Assembly: GCA_001950395.1 (NCBI GenBank)
Contig: BDLO01000001.1
Span: forward strand, 124,001 to 188,000
Direction of reading: 5' to 3'
Origin: Coriobacteriaceae bacterium EMTCatB1
Lineage (GTDB): Bacteria > Actinomycetota > Coriobacteriia > Anaerosomatales > Anaerosomataceae
DNA length: 64,000 bases
The notes below the pieces were generated by a model. That model was not told the origin of the DNA, did not search any database, and saw nothing but the letters and a program-made list of their open reading frames with translations. The position numbers were made by a program, and so were the translations under genes. Numbering within the stretch: the stretch's first letter is position 1; each line of letters begins with the position of its first letter. Shown piece after piece: positions 35,370-45,287 of the stretch.

Positions 35370-38300
35370 CCCAGCAGTTCGTCCACCTCCATACGCACTC
35401 GGAATACTCGGTCCTCGACGGCCACGCCAAAGTATCTCGGCTGCTCGACAGGGCCGCCGAGCTCGGGCAGGAGGCGCTCGCGCTCACTGATCACGGCGTG
35501 ATGTTCGGCGCCGTGGAGTTCTACAAGCAGGCGGTGCGCGGAGACGAGAAGACGGGTCGTCCGCCCATCAAGCCGATCATCGGGTGCGAGGTGTACTTCA
35601 CCCCGCATTCGCGCACGAAGCGCGACGGCAAGCCGGAGCTCTACCACCTGCTGCTGCTCGCTGAGAACAACACTGGCTACAAGAACTTGATGGCGCTCGT
35701 CTCGCAGTCGTGGACGACGGGCTTCTACTACAAGCCGCAAGTCGACCTAGAGCTTCTCGAGGAGTTCAGCGAGGGGCTGATCGCTACCTCGGCGTGCATG
35801 AGCGGCATCGTCCCGAAGAGCATCGAGCGCGGCGACGACGAGGCCGCGCGGACGTGGGCGGAGCGCTACGCGCGCATCTTCGGCGACGGGCGCTTCTTCT
35901 TGGAGATCCAGCAGCAGGGCATCACCGCGGACAACGGCGTGACGCAATCCGACATCAACCGCGCGCTCGCCGACCTCGGACGCGAACTCGGGCTGCCGCT
36001 CGTGGCGACGAACGACATCCACTACGTGCAGGCCGACGAGGCCAAGGTCCAAGACATCTTGGTGTGCATCCAGACCGGGCGAACGCTGGACGAGACGGAC
36101 CGTCTGCGCTTCTCCTCCGACCAGTTCTACATGAAATCCGCCGAACAGATGGCCGAGGCGCTGCCGGAGCACCCGGAGGCGCTCGCCATGACCGCCGAGA
36201 TCGCCGAGCGCTGCAACGTTGAGGTGGAGTTCGGGAAGATCATCCTGCCGGTGTTCGACGTGCCCGGAGGAAGGACCGAAGACGAGCACCTGCGCGAGGA
36301 GTGCATGAAGGGCCTCGCTCGTCGGTACGGCGAGCCCGTGCCGCGCGAAGCGCTCGATCGCCTTGAGAGCGAGCTTGCCGTCATCACCTCTAAGGGTCTG
36401 TCCGCGTACTTCCTCATCGTCGCTGACTTCGTGCAGTGGGCGAAGCGCAACGGCATCGGGGTGGGTCCCGGGCGCGGGAGCGCGGCCGGCTCGATCATCT
36501 CGTACGCGCTCGGCATCACCAATCTCGACCCGCTCGCGCACGGGCTCATCTTCGAGCGCTTCTTGAACCCCGAGCGCACCGAGATGCCGGACATCGACAT
36601 CGACTTCGACGACGAGCGGCGAGGCGAGGTCATCGACTACGTGCGAAAGAAGTACGGCGAACACCGCGTGGCGCAGGTGGTGACTTACAGCACCATGAAG
36701 GCGCGCCAAGCCATCCGAGATGCGGCGCGCGTGCTCGGGTACCCGTACGCGATCGGCGACCGCATAGCCAAGCTGATCCCAGAAGGTCCAGACGCCACCA
36801 TCGCCGACGCTCTCGAGACGAACCCGGACCTGCGCGAGGAGTACGACGCAGGCGGCGACGTGAAGGCCATCATCGACGCTGCGCGCGCGCTCGAAGGCAA
36901 CGTGCGCGGCGAGGGCGTGCACGCCGCGGCCGTCGTGATCTGCCGCGACCCGCTGCACGAGCACGCGCCGGTGAAGCTCGACACGAAGGGCGGCGCGGTC
37001 ATCACGCAGTACGAAGGCACCGTGATCGCCGAGCTCGGGCTGCTCAAGATGGACTTCCTCGGCCTGAGGACGCTCACGGTCATCGCCAAGTGCATCCAGT
37101 CGATCGAAGAGAACCACGGGGTCAAGATCGACATCGACAGCATCCCGCTCGACGACGATGCGACTTTCGAGATGCTGAAGCGCGGCGACGTGGACGGCGT
37201 CTTCCAGCTCGGTGAGTCTTCGGGCATGCGCCAGCTCGTGAAGGACCTGCAGCCGGAGTCGTTCGCGGAGATCGTCGCGTGTCTCGCGCTGTACCGCCCA
37301 GGGCCCCTGCAGTCCGGCATGGTGCGCGACTTCGTGAACCGGAAGCACGGTCGTGCGCCGGTCGAGTACTACGACGAGCGCATCAAGCACATCCTGGAGG
37401 AGACCTACGGCACGATGGTCTACCAGGAGCAGGTCATGCGCATCTCGATGGAGATGGCGGGCTTCAGCGCCGCGAAGGCCGACAAGCTCCGCAAGGCGAT
37501 GGGCAAGAAGATCCCCGAGGAGATGGCGAAGTGGCGGTCAGACTTCGTCGAGGGATCGGTCGCGAACGGCTACGACCGCGCGCTCGCGGAGCGAGTCTAC
37601 GACGACATCGAGAAGTTCGCCGGCTACGGCTTCAACAAGAGCCACTCGGCTGCGTACGGCTTGCTTGCGTACCAGACCGCGTACCTCAAGGCACACTACC
37701 CGCTCGAGTTCATGGCCGCCCAGCTCACGAGCTACAACGGCAAGACCGAGCAGATCGTGCGCTACATCGCTGCGTGCAACGCCGCAGGGATAAAGGTGCT
37801 GCCGCCGGACGTGAACTCGTCTGGCAAGGACTTCACGGCCACGGGTGGGGCGATCAGGTTCGGGCTGGAGGGCATCCGGGGGGTCGGGGGGCCCGTGGCG
37901 GAGGCGATCGTGGCGGCTCGCAAGGAGGGAGGGCCGTTCACCTCGTTGCACGACTTCCTGGCGCGGGTGGATGCGCGCAGCCTCAACAAGAAGACGGTCG
38001 AGGCGCTCATCAAGGCCGGCGCTTTCGACTCCACGGGCTACACGCGCAAGCAGCTGATGGAGCTCATGGATCACGCGATGGAGCTCGCAGCAAAGCGCCA
38101 GCGCGACAAGGAAAGCGGGCAGGTCTCGATGTTCGACCTGTTCGAGCCGCAGGAGCACGGCCTTGGCGAGGAGGCTCCGCCGCCCGACGGCGTCGAGTGG
38201 GACAAAGCCACCAAGCTCGCGTTCGAGAAGGAGATGCTCGGCATCTACGTCTCCGATCACCCGCTGTCCGACAAGCGGGAAATCATCGAAGCAGCGCGCA

Positions 38301-38842
38301 CGCACTCGCTCGGTCAAGCAGACGAGCTTCGCGACGGCGTGGTGGGATGGTTCGCCGGTCAAGTGCGCGACGTGGAGCGCATCGCGACGAAAGCCGGCAA
38401 GCTCATGTGCGCGTTCGTGCTCGAGGACCTCGAGGGGGCTGTCGACGCTCTGATGTTCCCCCAGACCTACGAGAAGTACCGCGACGTGGTCGCCGAGGAC
38501 GCGATCGTGCGCGTCCGCGCGAAAGTGGAGGACTCGGATCGCGGGAGGCGGCTGCTCGTCCAAGAGATCCACACGCTTGCCGAGGATGGGACCTTCGTGC
38601 GCCCGCCGAAGACGCTGCATGTCCGGGCCCCCGTGAGCGTGCTCGGAAACGGAGGCTACGACCGGTTCCGCGAGATCCTCGCGCACTATCCAGGGCGTGA
38701 CGCCGTGGTCGTGGAGCTCCAGTACTCGGACCGCATCAAGCGCATGCGCCTTGGCGACGAATCGCGAGTGGATGCGTCGTCGCCGGGTCTTCACGCGGAG
38801 CTCAAGGCGCTGCTGGGCGCAGACGCAGTCTGGGAGGAGTAG
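35366..38842 (+). CDS. dnaE: DNA polymerase III subunit alpha
   Basis: A 1158-residue replicative polymerase. Residues 1-280 form the PHP domain (FVHLHTHSEYSVLDGHAKVSRLL). The polymerase palm carries the catalytic aspartates in MPDIDIDFDDERRGEVIDYV, with fingers/active-site segments GVGPGRGSAAGSIISY and FNKSHSAAYGLLAYQTAYLKAHYPLEFMAA. The C-terminal helix-hairpin-helix and OB-fold regions include DGVVGWFAGQVRDVERIATKAGKLMCAFVLEDLEG. GTG 35366 overlaps the regulator stop. Standard DnaE1 length; nothing is missing. Confidence 0.97.
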   Translation: MTQQFVHLHTHSEYSVLDGHAKVSRLLDRAAELGQEALALTDHGVMFGAVEFYKQAVRGDEKTGRPPIKPIIGCEVYFTPHSRTKRDGKPELYHLLLLAENNTGYKNLMALVSQSWTTGFYYKPQVDLELLEEFSEGLIATSACMSGIVPKSIERGDDEAARTWAERYARIFGDGRFFLEIQQQGITADNGVTQSDINRALADLGRELGLPLVATNDIHYVQADEAKVQDILVCIQTGRTLDETDRLRFSSDQFYMKSAEQMAEALPEHPEALAMTAEIAERCNVEVEFGKIILPVFDVPGGRTEDEHLREECMKGLARRYGEPVPREALDRLESELAVITSKGLSAYFLIVADFVQWAKRNGIGVGPGRGSAAGSIISYALGITNLDPLAHGLIFERFLNPERTEMPDIDIDFDDERRGEVIDYVRKKYGEHRVAQVVTYSTMKARQAIRDAARVLGYPYAIGDRIAKLIPEGPDATIADALETNPDLREEYDAGGDVKAIIDAARALEGNVRGEGVHAAAVVICRDPLHEHAPVKLDTKGGAVITQYEGTVIAELGLLKMDFLGLRTLTVIAKCIQSIEENHGVKIDIDSIPLDDDATFEMLKRGDVDGVFQLGESSGMRQLVKDLQPESFAEIVACLALYRPGPLQSGMVRDFVNRKHGRAPVEYYDERIKHILEETYGTMVYQEQVMRISMEMAGFSAAKADKLRKAMGKKIPEEMAKWRSDFVEGSVANGYDRALAERVYDDIEKFAGYGFNKSHSAAYGLLAYQTAYLKAHYPLEFMAAQLTSYNGKTEQIVRYIAACNAAGIKVLPPDVNSSGKDFTATGGAIRFGLEGIRGVGGPVAEAIVAARKEGGPFTSLHDFLARVDARSLNKKTVEALIKAGAFDSTGYTRKQLMELMDHAMELAAKRQRDKESGQVSMFDLFEPQEHGLGEEAPPPDGVEWDKATKLAFEKEMLGIYVSDHPLSDKREIIEAARTHSLGQADELRDGVVGWFAGQVRDVERIATKAGKLMCAFVLEDLEGAVDALMFPQTYEKYRDVVAEDAIVRVRAKVEDSDRGRRLLVQEIHTLAEDGTFVRPPKTLHVRAPVSVLGNGGYDRFREILAHYPGRDAVVVELQYSDRIKRMRLGDESRVDASSPGLHAELKALLGADAVWEE

Positions 38843-38846
38843 GGTG

Positions 38847-38874
38847 TTGCTATAGCACTATAGTGTGCTATAGT
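38847..38874 (+). promoter_or_regulatory. predicted his operon promoter
   Basis: TTGCTA (38847-38852) and TATAGT (38869-38874), 16 nt apart, starting 4 nt after the dnaE stop. The start site would be near 38881, about 42 nt before hisZ. Confidence 0.55.
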
Positions 38875-38875
38875 G
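38848..38875. promoter_or_regulatory. overlapping palindromic operator in the his promoter
   Basis: Two perfect 10-bp palindromes overlap, TGCTATAGCA (38848-38857) and CACTATAGTG (38856-38865). A further TGCTATAGTG lies at 38866-38875, so CTATAG occurs three times at 8- and 10-bp steps. The array fills the spacer and -10 of the predicted promoter, as expected for a repressor site. The TrpR/YerC-like protein encoded at 35055 is the obvious candidate ligand (inference). Confidence 0.6.
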
Positions 38876-38922
38876 ACCAAGCGCCTGCCTCTGGAGAGGC
38901 GCAGCGAGAGGAAGGATCGGCC

Positions 38923-40188
38923 GTGCGACCGGCGACTGCCCGTGGGTTCCGTGACGTGCTGCTGGACGAGGCTGCCGAGCGGGAGGCCGTCGCAGCTTCG
39001 CTCGTCGCCGTCTTCGATTCGTGGGGCTACTCTCCCGTCGAGACGCCCGTCGTCGAGTCTCACGAGGTGATGGCGGCGGCTGGACCGGAGGGCGGAGAGG
39101 CGGCGCCGTTCAGGCTCCTCGACTCCGATGGAGAGCTTCTCGCGCTGCGCCCTGACATGACGCTGCCGATCGCCCGGGTGGCGGCGACGCGGCTCGCGGA
39201 CGACGCCGGCCCGCTCCGGGTGCGCTACCTCGCGCCCGTGTTCCGCGAGCACGCTTCGTTCCGCGGCCAGGCGCGGCAGTTCACGCAGGCCGGCGTCGAG
39301 CTCATCGGCGCGAACGGGCCGGCAGCGGATGCCGAGATCGTGGCGCTTGCTGCAGAGGCCCTGCGGGCGGTCGGCCTGACGGAGTTCACCATCGCGATCG
39401 GCAGCGTCGAGGTGCTGCACGCCTTCGTCGACGCTGCGGGGATGCCAGAGCGCTGGGGGACGGCGGTGCTCCGCGCGGCGCACGCGCGCAACCTGCCCGA
39501 GGTCCGTCGGCTCGCAGCCGAGCCAGGCGTGCCGGCGGAGGTCGCAGATGCGCTCGCGCGCGTGCTCCGCACGCGGGGCGGCGCGGACGCGATCGACGCG
39601 TGCAGGGCCGCACTGTCTGCGTGCGGGCGTCCTGGCGCCGCTGATGGTCTCGCCGAGACATTCTCGATCCTGGAAGGCATCGGCTGCTCTGACGTGGTCG
39701 TGGTGGACTTCGGGACCGTGCGCTCGTTCGGCTACTACACCGGCATGGTCATGCAGGTGTACGCCCCGGGCCTGGGGCTCCCGGTCGGCGGGGGCGGCCG
39801 ATACGATCGGCTGCTCGCGGCCTACGACCGTCCAGCGCCCGCTGCCGGGTTCGCCATCGGGCTGGAACGGCTGATGATCGCGCTCGCGGAAGCCGGCGCG
39901 ACGCCGAAGGCGAAGCGCGTCGACGCCGTGGTCGGCGGGCTCGATCGAGCGGCGTGCTTCGCCGGAGCTGCTGCGTTGCGGCAGGCCGGCTGGCGCGTCG
40001 TGCTGGCGTGCGGGGCGACCTCGCTGGAGCTCGTGCGGGCCGCAGAGCGGGTGGACGCCTTCGAGGCGATCGAGGCGGCGGACGGAGCGTTGTATCGCTT
40101 GGATCGCGCGGGCGGCCGCGCTGACCGGGTGGGCGAGCCGCCTGATCAGCCGCCGTCGCGGCGCTTCTCGGGAAGGAGGCGGCCGTGA
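38923..40188 (+). CDS. hisZ: ATP phosphoribosyltransferase regulatory subunit
   Basis: A 421-residue HisRS-like protein without an aminoacylation role. The class II core is visible: RPATARGFRDVLLDEAAEREAVAASLVAVFDSWGY, LRPDMTLPIARVAATRL, VRYLAPVFREHASFRGQARQFTQAGVELIG, and RSFGYYTGMVMQVYAPGLGLPVGGGGRYDRLLAAY. The adjacent short-form hisG requires this subunit, which settles HisZ over HisS. GTG 38923 follows GAGAGGAAGG; the ORF-track start at 38863 lies inside the promoter. The last base of its stop codon is the first base of the hisG ATG. Confidence 0.92.
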   Translation: MRPATARGFRDVLLDEAAEREAVAASLVAVFDSWGYSPVETPVVESHEVMAAAGPEGGEAAPFRLLDSDGELLALRPDMTLPIARVAATRLADDAGPLRVRYLAPVFREHASFRGQARQFTQAGVELIGANGPAADAEIVALAAEALRAVGLTEFTIAIGSVEVLHAFVDAAGMPERWGTAVLRAAHARNLPEVRRLAAEPGVPAEVADALARVLRTRGGADAIDACRAALSACGRPGAADGLAETFSILEGIGCSDVVVVDFGTVRSFGYYTGMVMQVYAPGLGLPVGGGGRYDRLLAAYDRPAPAAGFAIGLERLMIALAEAGATPKAKRVDAVVGGLDRAACFAGAAALRQAGWRVVLACGATSLELVRAAERVDAFEAIEAADGALYRLDRAGGRADRVGEPPDQPPSRRFSGRRRP

Positions 40189-40862
40189 TGGTGAGGACCG
40201 CTGGTTCCGGGGACGTGCTCAGAGTCGCGGTCCCGAAAGGCGCGCTCTTCGACGACAGCGTGTCAGCGCTCGCGCGAGCCGGCTACGACGTGGAGGGGCT
40301 GCGAGATCCCGGACGGTCCCTCATCGTCCGCGGCGCCGAAGCGGAGTTCGTGATCGCGAAGCCGACTGACGTGCCGGTATACGTGGCGTACGGCGCGGTC
40401 GACGTCGCGATCGCCGGTCGCGACGTGCTCGAGGAAGCCGCGCTCGAAGTGGTCGAGCTCGTCGACCTTCGGTTCGGCGCCTGCCGCTTCGTGGTGGCAG
40501 AGCCGGTCTCGGCGACGCGCAGCGCCGAGGAGCTCTACCGCCACCTCGGACAGATCCGCGTCGCCACGAAGTACCCGCGCATCACCGAGCGGCACTTCGC
40601 CGAGCGCGGCTTGCAGGTGGAGATCATCAAGCTCGCGGGCAACATCGAGATCGCCCCGCTCATCGGGATCGCCGATTGGATCGTGGACATCACGGCCACC
40701 GGCACCACGTTGCGCGAAAACGACCTGCGTGTGGTAGAAGAGGTCATGGAGTCGACCGCACGGTTCGTCGCGAATCCTGCCAGTCTCGCGACCAAGTCTG
40801 ACCGGGTCACCGACATGGCCGAGCGGCTCTCGCGAGCCGTGGCTGCCGAGAAAGGAGCGTGA
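40188..40862 (+). CDS. hisG: ATP phosphoribosyltransferase, short form
   Basis: A 224-residue short HisG that lacks the C-terminal regulatory domain and so needs HisZ. Motifs: LRVAVPKGALFDDSVSALARAGYDVEGL, VAYGAVDVAIAGRDVLEE, IRVATKYPRITERHFAERGLQVEIIKLAGNIEIAPLIGIADWIVDITATGTTLRENDL. AAGGAGG at 40173-40179 is better spaced for ATG 40188 than for GTG 40185. It catalyses the first, feedback-controlled step of histidine synthesis. Confidence 0.96.
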   Translation: MVRTAGSGDVLRVAVPKGALFDDSVSALARAGYDVEGLRDPGRSLIVRGAEAEFVIAKPTDVPVYVAYGAVDVAIAGRDVLEEAALEVVELVDLRFGACRFVVAEPVSATRSAEELYRHLGQIRVATKYPRITERHFAERGLQVEIIKLAGNIEIAPLIGIADWIVDITATGTTLRENDLRVVEEVMESTARFVANPASLATKSDRVTDMAERLSRAVAAEKGA

Positions 40863-40865
40863 GCG

Positions 40866-42197
40866 GTGCTTCGCCGCATCGAGATCGAACGGGGACATCG
40901 CCCGTCTGCCGATGAGCTTCGGCCTGCGGGAACCGGCATCGACGCCGAGGTCATCGGCGTCGCGCAACGGATCATCGACGAGGTGAAGGCACGCGGCGAT
41001 GAGGCGGTGCGCGAGCTCACTGAGCAGCTCGACCACGTCGTGCTGGGCGACCTGCGCGTGAGCGACGAGGAGATCGAGGCGGCGCTCTCGGCGGTCGACG
41101 AGCGCTTCCGTCGGGCAATCTCCGATGCCGCCTGGGCGATCGAGGACTTCCACCGGCGGCAGGTGCAGCAATCGTGGTTCACGACAGGTGAGGACGGGGT
41201 GGTGCTCGGCCAGCTCGTGAGCCCCATCCGGAGGGTCGGCATCTACGTCCCGGGCGGCCGTGCGCGCTACCCGTCCAGCGTCCTGATGAACGCGATCCCG
41301 GCGATCGTGGCTGGCGTCGAGGAGATCGCGATGGTGGTGCCGCCGGCGCCTGACGGCAGCGTCGATCCTCACACGCTTGCCGCCGCCGCAGAGGTCGGCG
41401 TGACGGAGATCTACAAGATCGGCGGCGCACAAGCCATCGCCGCGCTCGCCTACGGAACCGAGAGCATCCCACGCGTGGACAAGATAACGGGGCCAGGCAA
41501 TGCGTACGTCACCGCTGCGAAGAAGCTCGTGATGGGCGAAGTGGGGATCGACATGCTTGCCGGTCCGAGCGAGGTTCTCATCGTGGCCGACGAGACCGCC
41601 GAGCCCCTGCTCGTCGCCATCGACCTCATGGCGCAGGCCGAGCACGATCCGCGCGCCGCGACGTTCCTCGTCACCACGGACCCTGAGCTGCCCGAGGCCG
41701 TCGAGGAGGCGATTCGGGAGCTGCTCGAGGACTCGCCGCGGTCCGAGGTCATCGTCCGCGCGCTCCAAGACAACGGCGTCGCCGTGGTGTGCCCCGACAT
41801 CGACGTCGCGCTCGATGTCGCCAACGAGATCGCGCCGGAGCACCTCGAGCTGCACGTCGAGGTCCCCTTCGAGCTGCTCGGCCGCGTGCGCAACGCGGGT
41901 GCGGTCTTCCTGGGGCCGTGGACGCCTGAGAGCGTCGGGGACTACGTGGCTGGCCCCAATCACGTGCTTCCGACCGGCGGCACGGCCCGGTTCTCGAGCC
42001 CTCTGTCGGTCGACGACTTCGTCAAGAAGAGCTCAGTCATCTCCTACACGCTCGACGGGCTCTATGCCGACGGGGCGGCCGTCATGGAGATCGCCTCGGC
42101 CGAGGGGCTTGCGGCTCACGCGGCCGCGGTCGGGCTTCGGCTCGCTCTCGCCGAGCACGTGTTCGAGCAGGACGAAGACGAGGAGGAGAGCTCGTGA
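40866..42197 (+). CDS. hisD: histidinol dehydrogenase
   Basis: A 443-residue Zn enzyme that oxidises histidinol to histidine in two NAD-linked steps. Signatures: [74 protein letters not shown], and [14 protein letters not shown] with the catalytic Glu/His. GTG 40866 lies 3 nt after hisG. The C-terminus is acidic ([10 protein letters not shown]), and the stop overlaps the start of hisC. Confidence 0.97.
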   Translation: MLRRIEIERGHRPSADELRPAGTGIDAEVIGVAQRIIDEVKARGDEAVRELTEQLDHVVLGDLRVSDEEIEAALSAVDERFRRAISDAAWAIEDFHRRQVQQSWFTTGEDGVVLGQLVSPIRRVGIYVPGGRARYPSSVLMNAIPAIVAGVEEIAMVVPPAPDGSVDPHTLAAAAEVGVTEIYKIGGAQAIAALAYGTESIPRVDKITGPGNAYVTAAKKLVMGEVGIDMLAGPSEVLIVADETAEPLLVAIDLMAQAEHDPRAATFLVTTDPELPEAVEEAIRELLEDSPRSEVIVRALQDNGVAVVCPDIDVALDVANEIAPEHLELHVEVPFELLGRVRNAGAVFLGPWTPESVGDYVAGPNHVLPTGGTARFSSPLSVDDFVKKSSVISYTLDGLYADGAAVMEIASAEGLAAHAAAVGLRLALAEHVFEQDEDEEESS

Positions 42198-43321
42198 TGG
42201 ATCGCGTCCGTCCTCCTCGCGAGGCGCTGCGTGACCTTGCGCCGTACGACGCCAAGCACGTCGACGCGGAGGTCATGCTCGCGAGCAACGAGAACCCGCT
42301 CAACCTGCCCGGCGAGCTCCTCGATCGGCTCGAAGAGCTCGTCGTACGCATCCCGTACAACCGATATCCGGATCCGATGGCGACTCGCTTGCGCGAGGAG
42401 ATCGCCGAGGCGAACGGCCTGGAGCCGGGCAACGTGCTCGTCGGCAACGGCGGCGATGAGCTCATCATGGACCTCGTGCTCGCATGGGGCGGGCCAGGGC
42501 GGGTGGTGCTCGACTTCCCGCCCACCTTCGTCATGTACTCGATCGATGCCAAGGCCACCGATAGCACGCTCGTGCAGATCCCGCGAAAGCCGGACTTCTC
42601 TATCGACGAGGACGCGCTCATGGCGCGCCTCGCGCGCGGCGACGTCGATCTGGTGTTCATCGCGAACCCGAACAACCCCACGGGCACGCTGGCTCCCGAG
42701 ACGTTGCTCATCGACGTGCTGAACGCCACGGACGCGCTCGTCGTGGTGGACGAGGCGTACTTCGAGTTCTCCCGGCACACGATGCGCCCGCACATGTCGC
42801 GGCACGCGAACCTCGCGATACTGCGCACCTTCTCGAAGGCGTTCTCGCTCGCTGCGCTCCGCGCGGGGTACCTGCTCGCGCACGAGGACGTCATCGCGGA
42901 GCTCACCAAGGTGCGGCAGCCGTACTCGGTGAACCGGTTCACGCAGGCGGCAGCGCGGCTCGTATTCCGAGAGCGCCCGGTGTTCGAGGCCGCTATCAGC
43001 CAGTTGCTGCGCAATCGCGACATGCTCGTCCACGGCCTGAGCGAGATCGAAGGCGTGGAGGTGTTCTCGTCGGAGGCGAACTTCGTCCTGTTCCGCGTGG
43101 AGCACGCCTCGGCGGTGTGGCGCGACCTGCTCAAGGAGCACTCGGTGCTGGTGCGCGACTTCTCGCGCACGCCAGGGCTCGAGGACTGCCTGCGGGTAAG
43201 CGTCGGCACTGAGGAGGAAGTGCGACGCTTCCTCGCAGCCATGGACGAGATCATGGCCAGGCGCCGCGCGTCTGCGCACTTCGGCGTCGCCGCGCAGGCC
43301 GCACGTCACGACGAAGGGTGA
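42197..43321 (+). CDS. hisC: histidinol-phosphate aminotransferase
   Basis: About 374 residues, fold-type I PLP aminotransferase. Evidence: ASNENPLNLPGELLDRL, RYPDPMATRLREEIAEANGLEPGNVLVGNGGDELIMDL, ANPNNPTGTL, VVDEAYFEFSRHTM, and the PLP Lys in RTFSKAFSLAALRAGYLLA. ATG 42197 or GTG 42194 are both served by AGGAGG at 42181-42186. It converts imidazole acetol phosphate to histidinol phosphate. Confidence 0.96.
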   Translation: MDRVRPPREALRDLAPYDAKHVDAEVMLASNENPLNLPGELLDRLEELVVRIPYNRYPDPMATRLREEIAEANGLEPGNVLVGNGGDELIMDLVLAWGGPGRVVLDFPPTFVMYSIDAKATDSTLVQIPRKPDFSIDEDALMARLARGDVDLVFIANPNNPTGTLAPETLLIDVLNATDALVVVDEAYFEFSRHTMRPHMSRHANLAILRTFSKAFSLAALRAGYLLAHEDVIAELTKVRQPYSVNRFTQAAARLVFRERPVFEAAISQLLRNRDMLVHGLSEIEGVEVFSSEANFVLFRVEHASAVWRDLLKEHSVLVRDFSRTPGLEDCLRVSVGTEEEVRRFLAAMDEIMARRRASAHFGVAAQAARHDEG

Positions 43322-43326
43322 TCGCG

Positions 43327-43932
43327 ATGGGACGACAGGGCGAAGCCGTCCGCACCACCAAGGAGACGACGGTCGAGGTGTGGCTCGACCTGGACGGGAG
43401 CGGTCGCACGGAAGTGGCGACCGGCGTGCCGTTCTTCGACCACATGCTTGACGCCTTCGGTCGCCACGCGCTCATCGACCTGCGGGTGCGGGCGCAGGGC
43501 GACCTTGCCGTGGACGCGCACCACACCGTGGAGGACACGGGCATCGTGCTCGGCCAGGCGCTCGACCGCGCATTGGGCGGCCGTGAGCGCATCAGGAGGT
43601 TCGGGTCCGCCGCAGTGCCCATGGACGAGGCGCTCGTGCTGGCGGCGGTGGACATCTCAGGCCGCGGCCAGCTCCACTATGCGGTCGACCTGCCGATCGA
43701 GCTCATCGGCACGTTCGACACCACGCTCGCAAAGGAGTTCCTCGTGGCTCTCGCCACGAACGCCGGCCTCACTCTCCACGTGCGGTCGCTTTCTGGCGAG
43801 AACGCACACCACATCGTGGAGGCGGCGTTCAAGGCGCTCGCGCGGGCGCTCAAAGAGGCCTGCGAGCACGACCCGCGAGCCGTGGGCGTCCCGAGCACGA
43901 AGGGCAGGCTCGGCGAGACCCAAGAGGCGTGA
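43327..43932 (+). CDS. hisB: imidazoleglycerol-phosphate dehydratase (monofunctional)
   Basis: A 201-residue Mn-dependent dehydratase with the duplicated His motifs: FFDHMLDAFGRHALIDL, DAHHTVEDTGIVLGQAL and ENAHHIVEAAFKALARALKEA. There is no fused phosphatase domain, and no histidinol-phosphatase gene is found in the operon. The start could be GTG 43318 (overlapping the hisC stop) or ATG 43327; GAAGG at 43313-43317 fits the ATG better. Confidence 0.96.
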   Translation: MGRQGEAVRTTKETTVEVWLDLDGSGRTEVATGVPFFDHMLDAFGRHALIDLRVRAQGDLAVDAHHTVEDTGIVLGQALDRALGGRERIRRFGSAAVPMDEALVLAAVDISGRGQLHYAVDLPIELIGTFDTTLAKEFLVALATNAGLTLHVRSLSGENAHHIVEAAFKALARALKEACEHDPRAVGVPSTKGRLGETQEA

Positions 43933-43939
43933 GGCCGCT

Positions 43940-44551
43940 GTGATCGCGATCATCGACTACGGCATGGGAAACCTGCGAAGCGTGCAGAAGGGCTTCGAGC
44001 ACGCCGGGGTGAGCGACGTCGTGGTGACGTCCGACCCGCGCACCGTCGAGTCCGCTGAAGCGCTCGTCCTCCCGGGTGTCGGGGCTTTCCGCGACGCAGC
44101 CGCCAACCTGCGCGCGGCCTGCATGTGGGACATCGTGCGGGAGCGCGCCTCCTCGGGAGCGCCTCTGCTCGGCATCTGTCTCGGCATGCAGCTTCTCGTC
44201 GACGTGAGCTACGAGGACGGCGAGTGGGAGGGGCTCGGGCTGGTGCGCGGGACGTGCGAGCGGCTCCCGGTCGGCGTGAAGGTCCCGCACATCGGATGGA
44301 ACACGGTCGAGCAGCCGAAGCCGAGCCGGCTCTTCGTCGGCATACCCGACGGAGCCGCGTTCTACTTCGTGCACTCGTACCGCGTGGTGCCCGCGGACGA
44401 GTCGTGTATCATCGGCCGTACGGAGCACGGCGTTCCGTTCGCCGCGGCGGTCGAGAGCGGCTCCGTGTACGGCGTGCAGTTCCATCCCGAGAAGTCCTCT
44501 GAGATGGGGCTCAGGCTTTTGGCGAACTTCGCGGCGCTGGCGAGGGGCTGA
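43940..44551 (+). CDS. hisH: imidazole glycerol phosphate synthase, glutaminase subunit
   Basis: A 203-residue class I amidotransferase. It starts IAIIDYGMGNLRSVQKGFEHAG; the nucleophile Cys is in LLGICLGMQLLVD and the catalytic His-x-Glu in GVQFHPEKSSEMG. The oxyanion loop appears as VLPGVGAFRDAA. GTG 43940 is chosen within a longer ORF because homology starts there, with GAGG just upstream. It supplies ammonia to HisF. Confidence 0.96.
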   Translation: MIAIIDYGMGNLRSVQKGFEHAGVSDVVVTSDPRTVESAEALVLPGVGAFRDAAANLRAACMWDIVRERASSGAPLLGICLGMQLLVDVSYEDGEWEGLGLVRGTCERLPVGVKVPHIGWNTVEQPKPSRLFVGIPDGAAFYFVHSYRVVPADESCIIGRTEHGVPFAAAVESGSVYGVQFHPEKSSEMGLRLLANFAALARG

Positions 44552-44557
44552 GGTCCG

Positions 44558-45283
44558 ATGATCGTCTTCCCGGCCATAGACATCCTGGACGGCAAGGTCG
44601 TGCGTTTGCGACAGGGTCGGCTGGACGCCGTCACCGTCTACAACGACGACCCTGTGGACCAGGCGAAGCGCTGGATCGATCAGGGCGCCGAGTGGTTGCA
44701 CGTCGTCGACTTGGACGGCGCCGTGTTGGGCGAGCCGGCCAACCTCGGCGTGGTGGAGCGGATCGCCTCTCTTGGCGTCCTGGTGCAGTTCGGCGGGGGC
44801 CTGCGCTCGATGGAGGTGCTGGACCGGGTGGCTAGCGTGGGCGTAAAGCGCATGGTCCTCGGGACCACGCTCGTGACCAAGCCGGCGTTCGTCGCCGAGG
44901 CGTGCGATACCTACGGTTCGGCCATCGTCGCGGGGATCGACGCTCGCGACGGCAAAGTCGCGATCCAGGGCTGGCGCGAGGGCACGGAGTACGGCGTGCT
45001 CGACCTCATCCGCGACCTTGAGCTGCTCGGCGTCAAGCGGCTCGCGTACACCGACATCTCCAAAGACGGCATGCAGACGGGCGTGAACTACGGCGCGTAC
45101 CGCGCGCTCGTCGGGCAGACGCTCCTGCCGATCACCGCCTCAGGCGGCGTGTCCTCGCTGGACGACATCCGCGACCTGCACGAGCTCGGTCCTCAGATCG
45201 AAGGCGTCATCATCGGGCGAGCGCTCTACGAGGGCTCTCTGTCGCTTTCCGACGCGGTGCGGGTCGGCTACGGGGAGGCGTGA
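44558..45283 (+). CDS. hisA: phosphoribosylformimino-5-aminoimidazole carboxamide ribotide isomerase
   Basis: A 241-residue TIM barrel. The general base Asp is in [19 protein letters not shown], the phosphate sites are in QFGGGLRS and [14 protein letters not shown], and the second catalytic Asp is in [18 protein letters not shown] 44558 is 6 nt after hisH. A dual HisA/TrpF (PriA) role occurs in other actinobacteria and cannot be ruled out from sequence alone. Confidence 0.95.
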   Translation: MIVFPAIDILDGKVVRLRQGRLDAVTVYNDDPVDQAKRWIDQGAEWLHVVDLDGAVLGEPANLGVVERIASLGVLVQFGGGLRSMEVLDRVASVGVKRMVLGTTLVTKPAFVAEACDTYGSAIVAGIDARDGKVAIQGWREGTEYGVLDLIRDLELLGVKRLAYTDISKDGMQTGVNYGAYRALVGQTLLPITASGGVSSLDDIRDLHELGPQIEGVIIGRALYEGSLSLSDAVRVGYGEA

Positions 45284-45287
45284 GCCC

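Noticed and set aside
38848-38876. CTATAG repeats as a CRISPR or satellite repeat
   Set aside because: Only three hexamers without spacers; palindromic layout over a promoter fits an operator.
38863-38922. ORF-track start of hisZ at 38863
   Set aside because: Lies inside the predicted promoter and operator; GTG 38923 has the ribosome site and the conserved N-terminus.
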